Assembly: GCF_004368405.1 (NCBI RefSeq) | Contig: NZ_SBJH01000046.1 | Span: 54,653-118,652, forward strand | Length of the DNA: 64,000 nt | From: Olivibacter sp. XZL3 | GTDB lineage: Bacteria; Bacteroidota; Bacteroidia; Sphingobacteriales; Sphingobacteriaceae | Direction of reading: 5' to 3' | Part shown: piece by piece, positions 54,688 to 61,655 of the stretch | Layout: each line of letters begins with the position of its first letter | Position numbering within the stretch: position 1 is the first letter of the stretch | Program-made: the position numbers and the translations under genes | Notes under the pieces: generated by a model | Told to the model about the DNA's origin: nothing | What the model saw: the letters and a program-made list of their open reading frames with translations, nothing else | The model's database searches: none

Positions 54688-55027
54688 CTATGATTGTCGG
54701 TTATTCGTAGTCAGTTATTAGAAATTAAGTTAATCAACAAAACTAATGTAGGCAAAACACCAAAAGTAAGACGATACGGATAAAGCCGATATCGCTTAAT
54801 ATCCGACCGATTTGTAGGGCTCTGAGTTTAAAAAAAGATAAAACAATCAGTTTTAACCGTGCGATTTCCATAACATGTGCGCCTGTTTAATATGTGACGC
54901 CAATAGCCCAACAAGGTTACAGCAAGACGCGAATTCACCACCTGCTGTCTCTTCTTGTCTTTAAAGTCCTGTGAGAGCGACATAGGTGCTCGGGGAACCA
55001 CGCGACTACCCTATATAGATGGATGAA
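54688..55027. other. 340-base gap without genes
   Basis: It starts with the TCGGTTATTCGTAGTCAGTT low-complexity words seen after other permeases. I see no gene, scar, operator or strong hairpin in the remainder. Confidence 0.45.
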
Positions 55028-55972
55028 CTACCCGCCAATGTCAACAGCTATTTTACCTACAAAACCACCTTTCTGCTTCATCGAAAGGGCTTCGGTCAAT
55101 TGACCGAGGTTAAACACTTTTTCGATGTGTAATTTTAAATCCCCACGCTCTATAATGTCTCTTAATGCGCGGAGGTCATTCGCCTTCGGCTTAACGAAAA
55201 CAAATTTCATATTAGGCTCGAACACCACATCAACAGCAGTTTTCACTAATCCCTTTAGGGTGTTCATTTCTCCTCTTGTAGTAACAAAAAGGCCTTGCTC
55301 ATTTAAATGATGCTTTAAATCGCTATACGTATACATACCGGCGGCATCAAATATGAGATCGAAGCGGGCACCAGAAGGGATTCGCTGATTCTGATAGTCG
55401 ATCACTACATCGCAACCAATTGATTTGGCGTAGCTTCGATGCTGTTCGCTGCACAATCCACTAATATGACAGTCTATCGTGCTCGCGAGTTGAACCGCAG
55501 CAGATCCGACACCGCCTGTACAACCCGTAATCAACACATTTTCCTTTCCTTGCAGTCGGCCGACTTTAAACAAAGCCTGATACGCCGTCAACCCAACCAA
55601 GGGAATCACCGCGGCCTCTAAGTAAGATAGCTTTTGTGGCTTTAATGCCACCTGACTGGCGTCTACCGCCAACTCTTCGGCATAGGCGCCACCTTTCAGC
55701 GCAGCAAGCATCCCGTATACTTCGTCTCCCTCTTTAAAGAGTCGACTTCTGGATTGGATAACTTTTCCGCAGAAATCACTACCGATCACCTGATCAGAAA
55801 ACCCGGCGCTCGACAGCAGCGATTTTCCGTTTTGCACCATCACGTCGATGGGATTTACCGATGACGCATAATTCCGGATTAAAACTTGTCCGTTTTTAAT
55901 TGACGGACTTACGAGTTCCTTAATTTTAAATTTTGCGCTTGCGCCTTTCTTTTCTACTACTGCAGCTTTCAT
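55028..55972 (-). CDS. MDR-family NAD(P)-dependent reductase
   Basis: This protein has 314 residues from the ATG at 55972 (MKAAVVEKKGASAKFKI), the normal start of this family; the ATG at 56008 would add twelve atypical residues. It is a medium-chain dehydrogenase/reductase of the quinone-oxidoreductase or RTN4IP1-like branch. Visible segments are NYASSVNPIDVMVQNG, GSDFCGKVIQSRS, the cofactor loop VLITGCTGGVGSAAVQLAST near 145-165, and DLIFDAAGMYTYSD. The catalytic-zinc Cys/His ligands and the structural-zinc loop are absent, so reduction of quinones or enals is likely. Confidence 0.88.
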   Translation of the reverse strand: MKAAVVEKKGASAKFKIKELVSPSIKNGQVLIRNYASSVNPIDVMVQNGKSLLSSAGFSDQVIGSDFCGKVIQSRSRLFKEGDEVYGMLAALKGGAYAEELAVDASQVALKPQKLSYLEAAVIPLVGLTAYQALFKVGRLQGKENVLITGCTGGVGSAAVQLASTIDCHISGLCSEQHRSYAKSIGCDVVIDYQNQRIPSGARFDLIFDAAGMYTYSDLKHHLNEQGLFVTTRGEMNTLKGLVKTAVDVVFEPNMKFVFVKPKANDLRALRDIIERGDLKLHIEKVFNLGQLTEALSMKQKGGFVGKIAVDIGG

Positions 55973-56215
55973 TATGTTGTCGACATCCTTCCCTATAACA
56001 ACATGCAAATTAAGGAATTGTGCAAGGGTGATTGTTGCCTGTATCTCATTTTGTGATTGTTTTTGTTATCTTTTTGTAAAAGAACCCGCAATAAGTAGGT
56101 ACAAAAATGTTTTTATGCTCAAAAGCCCACATGCCCGCATAACTTGAAATAAAGATTATAATCAAATTCGCAAAAAATATTTTTAAACCTTAAATAATTA
56201 AACCTGAAAAATCGA

Positions 56216-56223
56216 TATGTTTG
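56216..56223 (+). promoter_or_regulatory. -7 box TATGTTTG of the outer-membrane protein gene
   Basis: TATGTTTG matches TAnnTTTG and lies 22 bases before the ATG at 56246. It probably drives both the barrel and the IPT lipoprotein genes. Confidence 0.5.
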
Positions 56224-56245
56224 CGGTCTAAACTCAAAATTTTAT

Positions 56246-56992
56246 ATGAAAAAACTTTTATTATTTTTTATGGCTTTTTTAGCCACTGGGGCTTCCTATG
56301 CCCAAAATGTTGATACCGACTCCCTTTCATTAAAAGCAACCGCCGGCAGTTTTGCTACCGAATTAAACTTTAATCCTTTTAACGGAGAGATCAGTTTAAA
56401 CAACTCGCTCAATCAAATCAAAGTCCGATACTTCGCTAAATCGGACCTTGCCTTACGCTTAGGCTTTAATGTCAGCACAGACAATGCTCTTACAGACAAC
56501 CAGCAGCCCTATGGTACCGACAACTATCGTTTTAAAGACAAAAAAAACAGTACCACCATTGGCGTCAACGCAGGTGTAGAGAAACATTTCAAAGGAACGC
56601 GCAGGTTATCACCCTATGTAGGGTTTGACCTTACCTTCACTAACAAGTCGATGAGCCAAGAACTTATCGAAGGGGAGTCTATTTTGGACGTCAAAGGAGG
56701 CTGGTATCAAACTTCTTATAACAGCAACGGTTATCCCATCCGATCCGTTGCAGGATACGGCTTCAAACGCTATGGAGCAGCCCTTATATGCGGTTTTGAT
56801 TTCTATATGGCTGCTAACTTTTTCTTCGGTTACGAGTTTAGCTTAGGTTTTGATCAAACGGATTTCGATGAAATTACCTTGACCCAACGCGGAAATCCAA
56901 CGTCTACCCCGAATAATTACACGGAAAACTCCAGTAGTTCTTTTGGTCCAAGAGTAATGAATGGCGTTCGTCTCGGTTATATTTTAAGATAA
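56246..56992 (+). CDS. outer-membrane beta-barrel protein
   Basis: This 248-residue protein has a clear signal peptide (MKKLLLFFMAFLATGASYA, cleaved before QNVDTD). The rest alternates polar and aromatic residues as in small porin-like barrels (VRYFAKSDLALRLGFNV, GVNAGVEKHFKGTRRLSPYV, GYEFSLGFDQTDFDEITL). The last strand is GVRLGYILR. It resembles the many OmpW/OprF-barrel-like proteins of Bacteroidota. The IPT lipoprotein gene starts six bases after its stop, so the two are co-expressed and may work together at the cell surface. Confidence 0.8.
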   Translation: MKKLLLFFMAFLATGASYAQNVDTDSLSLKATAGSFATELNFNPFNGEISLNNSLNQIKVRYFAKSDLALRLGFNVSTDNALTDNQQPYGTDNYRFKDKKNSTTIGVNAGVEKHFKGTRRLSPYVGFDLTFTNKSMSQELIEGESILDVKGGWYQTSYNSNGYPIRSVAGYGFKRYGAALICGFDFYMAANFFFGYEFSLGFDQTDFDEITLTQRGNPTSTPNNYTENSSSSFGPRVMNGVRLGYILR

Positions 56993-56998
56993 ACATAC

Positions 56999-58663
56999 AT
57001 GAAAAAATTAGTATCAACCAACACCTTTTGGCTGTTCATCTGTAGCCTAAGCTTTTGCTTAAATGCTTGTAAAAAAGATCTTGATAAACATCCGCAAATG
57101 CTAACGGAAGATCCGATAGCGATCAACTTAAACACGGTTGAATTCAAAGGAAAAATTGTTGAAAAAGGTGAATTCAATGTGATCGACTATGGATTTATCT
57201 ATGCCGCTTACCCTAACATCGACGATCAAAATGGAATTAAAGTTTCTTTGGGAAACAAGGCTTCCGTCGGCGACTTCAGTACCCTTGTTTCTAATGTACT
57301 GGATAACATATACGGCAGTACCGTGTATGTCCGATCCTACCTGACGAATAGCAACGGTACGGCTTATGGCTCGGTGAAACAGGTGAGTTTGCCGATTCCG
57401 TCAACCTCCTCTGTAAGTCCGACAGCAGGAAAGGCCGGAGATCTTATCACCATCTCCGGTCAATTTCATACCACAGATACCGCTGCAATCGCCGTATTTT
57501 TTATGGATAAAAAGGCCACTATTAAGACCTTGCAACAGGACAAGATCGTAGCAGAAGTACCAACCGGTATTCAGGCCTCTCACAACAGCCAAATCGGCAT
57601 AAGCTTACAGATCGGGCAGCAAATATATCAAGCCAGTTACGACTTTAGAATACAAGCACGCATTAAAGACTTTACCCCCAAAACAGGTGCTATTGGCGCG
57701 GCAGTTACCTTAATCGGAGAAAACCTTCCAAGTTATTACTACGGAGATCAAGGTATCAAAATGTACTTTGGAAATGTGGAGGCTAACTTTATGTATCTGG
57801 ACGTTCCTACCTATGTAGTTCCGCCTACCATAGAAGAAACATCCAAAGTATATATTGAGATTAATGGAGAAAGGTCGGAACTTCCCGGCGAATTCAAGGT
57901 TTTGGCGCCAACAGTCTCTGCTGTTTCGATTAATGCCGGCCTACCGGGCGAAACCATCGTAATCACGGGCACCGATTTTAGTACAGACTGGGCAAATCTG
58001 CCGAAAGTGAAACTTGGGAGTTATGACTTAGACGTATATGATGTCCGTCAAAACAGTATAACAGCAGTAATTCCCGCCAGCATTCCTTCCGGCACTTATG
58101 CGTTAACCGTGACTTCGGGACCGCATACCGTCACCGCCAATAACGCGTTTAAAGTAGAAGGTTATTCGGCATCTAGCTTCAGTCCGAAAAAAGGAGCCAT
58201 CAACAGCCTTGTAAAAATCAACGGTGTTTTTAATGCCAACAATTATTATGAAGTGAGTTTTGGCTCGACACGGGTGGGCGCCACCGCTACTTCCAAGAGT
58301 GTTTTGGAAGTAAGCGTTCCTTACGGGCTTCCTGCAGGCAAAGTAAAAATCACCGTTCACTTCCCAAATAAGGACATTAAACTTGCTGATGATTTCGAAG
58401 TCATAGGCCCATCCATCAGCTCTTTTTCTCCCTCTTCGGGCGTTCCCGGAACAGCCGTTACCATCACCGGCGAAGGGTTCGCAGCAGACACCTGGAATAC
58501 AGTGGTGAAATTTGGAACGGTTGAAGCCACCATTACGTCGATCACAGACACGCAAATCAAGGTTTTGGTTCCGTCGAATGTCAACATGGGCGCAATGAAA
58601 ATAAACGTCGTATCAAACGGCCAAACAGTGACTAGCAAGGATGATTTCACTGCTATCAACTAA
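56999..58663 (+). CDS. IPT/TIG-repeat surface lipoprotein
   Basis: This 554-residue protein has a lipoprotein signal peptide with lipobox LNAC (Cys at about 24) followed by KKD. A first domain (about 28-130) is beta-rich (IDYGFIYAAYP, VYVRSYLTNSNGTAYGS), like the fibronectin-like segment of similar lipoproteins. Then come five IPT/TIG modules, each with an SP-x-G-x-x-G-x-x-VTI-x-G pattern: VSPTAGKAGDLITISG, FTPKTGAIGAAVTLIG, SINAGLPGETIVITGTDF, FSPKKGAINSLVKING and FSPSSGVPGTAVTITGEGF. Such proteins in Bacteroidota bind glycans or form extracellular scaffolds; no SusC/SusD pair is here. A strong terminator follows. Confidence 0.88.
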   Translation: MKKLVSTNTFWLFICSLSFCLNACKKDLDKHPQMLTEDPIAINLNTVEFKGKIVEKGEFNVIDYGFIYAAYPNIDDQNGIKVSLGNKASVGDFSTLVSNVLDNIYGSTVYVRSYLTNSNGTAYGSVKQVSLPIPSTSSVSPTAGKAGDLITISGQFHTTDTAAIAVFFMDKKATIKTLQQDKIVAEVPTGIQASHNSQIGISLQIGQQIYQASYDFRIQARIKDFTPKTGAIGAAVTLIGENLPSYYYGDQGIKMYFGNVEANFMYLDVPTYVVPPTIEETSKVYIEINGERSELPGEFKVLAPTVSAVSINAGLPGETIVITGTDFSTDWANLPKVKLGSYDLDVYDVRQNSITAVIPASIPSGTYALTVTSGPHTVTANNAFKVEGYSASSFSPKKGAINSLVKINGVFNANNYYEVSFGSTRVGATATSKSVLEVSVPYGLPAGKVKITVHFPNKDIKLADDFEVIGPSISSFSPSSGVPGTAVTITGEGFAADTWNTVVKFGTVEATITSITDTQIKVLVPSNVNMGAMKINVVSNGQTVTSKDDFTAIN

Positions 58664-58669
58664 ATAACC

Positions 58670-58693
58670 GGGTGAGCATTTCGGTGCTCACCC
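58670..58693 (+). terminator. intrinsic terminator
   Basis: GGGTGAGCA and TGCTCACCC form a perfect 9-bp stem with a 6-nt loop, followed by TCTTT. It closes the two-gene barrel/lipoprotein operon. Confidence 0.8.
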
Positions 58694-58797
58694 TCTTTAC
58701 CGCTACGCGATCTAAATCCCCATTTTAGCGCATATCCAAAACTTTCCCGACTTCTTGCTATTTCCCCTTTCGCCGTCTTTTTCTTAGGTCTTCACCC

Positions 58798-58834
58798 TGT
58801 TCATTTCCGAACGAAACCTGTTCGCTTTCGGACA
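58798..58834 (+). promoter_or_regulatory. paired dyad operator 7
   Basis: TGTTCATTTCCGAACG (58798-58813) and TGTTCGCTTTCGGACA (58819-58834) are separated by 5 bp. The first unit ends ACG rather than ACA, the only such deviation among fourteen units. Confidence 0.78.
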
Positions 58835-58886
58835 CTTTTCGGCACGACAAACACACAAACAGCTAATAATCAAGTTATTACTATTT

Positions 58887-58902
58887 TGGAAACGTTTTGG
58901 TA
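58887..58902 (+). promoter_or_regulatory. sigma-54-like element 7
   Basis: TGGAAACGTTTTGGTA keeps GG-N10-G, starts 53 bases after operator 7 and is very like element 5. It lies only about 20 bases before a permease 3' scar, not directly before a start codon. Confidence 0.5.
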
Positions 58903-58920
58903 TAGATTTTTAAGTCCTTT

Positions 58921-59135
58921 TACGTGCCGCTTTAGCAAATCCTGTGGATTCTTTGCGGAATGAATGATTTGGTTACTCGTTATTAGTTGTTAGTTATTCG
59001 CTATTCCTGAAGGACGAACAACTAATATATTGATACTTGAATAAAAAACTATCCGTCGATTGGCGGATAGCTGCACAGCTCTGAAAAACGAATTAGTATG
59101 ATTCAAAATTACTTGAAAATCGCTTGGCGGAATCT
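58921..59135 (+). repeat. 215-bp direct repeat, copy 1
   Basis: This copy spans a permease 3' scar, a spacer with a CTATCCG/CGGATAG hairpin (59049-59070), and the first 13 codons of permease 11. It matches 61439-61655 with only a handful of differences and one small indel. Confidence 0.88.
58923..58967 (+). pseudogene. 3' scar of a permease gene
   Basis: RAALANPVDSLRNE and TGA (58923-58967) are the permease tail with no gene body before them. The scar lies directly after sigma-54-like element 7, so the gene that this promoter first served has been deleted except for its last 15 codons. Confidence 0.85.
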
Positions 59136-61485
59136 TTGGAAAAACCGAGGGTATTCGGCACTTAACATCGGAGGTCTGGCTATCGGAATGATGGCCTCCA
59201 TCGTGATAACATGCTGGATTCAAAGCGAAATGACCTTCGACCGCTTTTATAGTACAACAGATCGCCTTTACCAGGTTTATAGTGAGGCAACCTTCGAAGG
59301 AAAAAAACACGCTTGGGGTAATACCGCAGCCATTCTTGGACCAGTGTTGAAAGAAGAGCATGCTGAAGTTGAAGAGACCGTACGGATTTCTTCCCTGACT
59401 GACTTCAATGTCTTACGTGTAGGTGACAAGAAATTCATTCCCAAAGGCCTAGCAGCAGACTCTTCCTTTTTCCGCCTTTTTGATTTCAAGTTTCTCTCTG
59501 GAGACACGAGAAACCCCATAAAGTCAGTCAATGATATTGTTATTACAGCCTCTTTAGCGCAAAAATTTTTTGGAAAAGAGAACGCCGTAGGAAAGGTGAT
59601 CGCTTTTGATACGCTAAGCAACATGCTTGTTAAAGCAGTAATTGAGGACATACCTGACAATTCGCGATTTAGAGGAACGGAATATTTTTGTTCATGGCCC
59701 CTTTTAGAGCGTTTAGGTTGGGTCAGTTATTCTTCTTGGGGCGCGAACAACCATCAAACCTTCGCTCTATTGAAACCACAGGCTGACATCGCCCATGTCA
59801 ACAGGAAAATTAAAAACTTGATCCAAAAGCACTCTGCAAATCAAAATCAAACGTCTATCTTCTTGCATCCCGCAAGCAAATGGAATTTATATAACCGATC
59901 CGAAAACGGAGAAATGGTCGCAGGCAGATTAAACACCGTTCGTTTATTTATTGTCATTGCTATATTTATCTTGTTAATCGCCTGCATCAATTTCACCAAC
60001 CTAAGTACCGCCCAAAGTGAAAAAAGAGCGAAAGAAGTCGGTGTGAGAAAGGTCGTCGGCGCGCGCAAAAACATGCTTATTAACCAATTTTTGACAGAAT
60101 CAATTCTTTTGTCCTTTATCTCGGGAGTACTCGCTATTGTACTTACAATCGTCGTATTGCCCTTTTTTAACCAGATCGTCGGCAAACAGCTTCAGGTTCC
60201 GACTGCTGATCTATCGTTTTGGTTATTATTGGTCTCCTTTATTTTGTTAAGCGGTATACTCGCGGGTGTTTACCCTGCTTTTTTCCTCTCTTCCCTTAAA
60301 CCCATAAAAACGCTAAAGGGAACTTTTGTCTCCGCAGGCTCGGTCTTTAATCCCCGCAAGGTATTGGTGGTTTTACAATTCACGTTTTCGATTACCCTTA
60401 TTATCTGTACACTCATCGTCAGCAAGCAAATCCGGTATGCCCAAGAGCGAGACAGCGGCTACGATAAAAACCAGCTTATTTATACTTCATTGGCTGGCCA
60501 AACAGATAAACACTATGAAGTCATCAAACATGAGCTTTTGAACAAAGGCGCAGCAATTGCCGTCTCTAAATCATTGGGACCAATTACTAGATATAGCAGC
60601 AACGGATGGGGCTTTAGCTGGCCCGGCAGCAAACCAGAAGATTATGATGTAGTGTTCGATCGCTTGAGCGCAGATGCCGACTTTACGAAAACAATGCAGG
60701 TCAAGCTTTTGGCAGGACGAGACATCGATATTCAAAAATTCCCATCAGACTCAACTGCCATATTACTCAATCGCACCGCAGTGAAACGTATGGGCTTGAA
60801 AGATCCCTTAGGCGTGGAAATTGTTCAAGGTAAGGGAGAAAAGTTTGCGGAAACCTGGCATGTGGTGGGCGTTATTGAGGACTTTATCCTTACTTCTCCC
60901 TACGATCCGGTTGAGCCACTGATTGTTTGCGGTCCAAGCAGTTGGTTCAATTACATGCATATCCGCTTAAATCCAGCAAATTCGATCCGCAAAAACATGG
61001 AACTAAGCGAACAGGTTTTTAACCGGTACAATCCAAATTATCCATTTGAGTACACGTTCGCTGATGAGGCTTATGCAGAGAAGTTCAAAAATGAACAGTT
61101 TACTGCCAACTTAACGGCTATATTTTCCGCTTTAGCTATTTTAATCGCCTGTTTGGGACTTTTCGGTCTAGCAGCCTTCACTACGCAACAACGTTCAAAG
61201 GAAATTGGTATCCGTAAAGTATTAGGAGCTTCCGCAACAACCATCACCTTACTCATTTCAAAGGGCTTCGTACAATTGGTTATGATCGCTTTTTTGATCT
61301 CCATGCCTATCGCTTGGTGGACAATGAGCAAATGGTTGAATAGCTTTAGTTATCGAATCGAAATACAGGGACTGGTTTTCCTCATAACGGGAACGCTTTC
61401 TTTCGCAATTGTAATCTTGACCGTTGGTTATCAAGTTATACGTGCCGCTTTAGCAAATCCTGTAGATTCTTTGCGGAATGAATGA
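59098..61485 (+). CDS. MacB/FtsX-type ABC permease 11
   Basis: This 795-residue paralogue begins MIQNYLKIAWRNLWKNR. Motifs are KEVGVRKVVGARKNML near residue 311 and [16 protein letters not shown] near 700; the C-terminus is NPVDSLRNE. It is now the first gene after operator 7, about 195 bases downstream of the promoter-like element, with a permease scar between. It is bounded by the 215-bp direct repeat. Confidence 0.93.
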   Translation: MIQNYLKIAWRNLWKNRGYSALNIGGLAIGMMASIVITCWIQSEMTFDRFYSTTDRLYQVYSEATFEGKKHAWGNTAAILGPVLKEEHAEVEETVRISSLTDFNVLRVGDKKFIPKGLAADSSFFRLFDFKFLSGDTRNPIKSVNDIVITASLAQKFFGKENAVGKVIAFDTLSNMLVKAVIEDIPDNSRFRGTEYFCSWPLLERLGWVSYSSWGANNHQTFALLKPQADIAHVNRKIKNLIQKHSANQNQTSIFLHPASKWNLYNRSENGEMVAGRLNTVRLFIVIAIFILLIACINFTNLSTAQSEKRAKEVGVRKVVGARKNMLINQFLTESILLSFISGVLAIVLTIVVLPFFNQIVGKQLQVPTADLSFWLLLVSFILLSGILAGVYPAFFLSSLKPIKTLKGTFVSAGSVFNPRKVLVVLQFTFSITLIICTLIVSKQIRYAQERDSGYDKNQLIYTSLAGQTDKHYEVIKHELLNKGAAIAVSKSLGPITRYSSNGWGFSWPGSKPEDYDVVFDRLSADADFTKTMQVKLLAGRDIDIQKFPSDSTAILLNRTAVKRMGLKDPLGVEIVQGKGEKFAETWHVVGVIEDFILTSPYDPVEPLIVCGPSSWFNYMHIRLNPANSIRKNMELSEQVFNRYNPNYPFEYTFADEAYAEKFKNEQFTANLTAIFSALAILIACLGLFGLAAFTTQQRSKEIGIRKVLGASATTITLLISKGFVQLVMIAFLISMPIAWWTMSKWLNSFSYRIEIQGLVFLITGTLSFAIVILTVGYQVIRAALANPVDSLRNE

Positions 61486-61655
61486 TTTGGTTACTCGTTA
61501 TTAGTTGTTAGTTATTCGCTATTCCTGCAAAGGGCGAACAACTAATATATTGATACTTGAATCAAAAACCATCCGTCGATTGGCGGATAGCTGCACAGCT
61601 CTGAAAAACGAATTAATATGATTCAAAATTACTTGAAAATCGCTTGGCGGAATCT
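61439..61655 (+). repeat. 215-bp direct repeat, copy 2
   Basis: This copy covers the last 15 codons of permease 11, the spacer, and the first 13 codons of permease 12. The offset from copy 1 (about 2.52 kb) equals one gene plus one spacer. Confidence 0.88.

Noticed and set aside
58921-61655. Direct repeats as ends of a composite mobile element
   Set aside because: The repeats consist of permease gene ends and spacer, and the enclosed DNA is just another permease. There is no transposase, integrase or target-site duplication.
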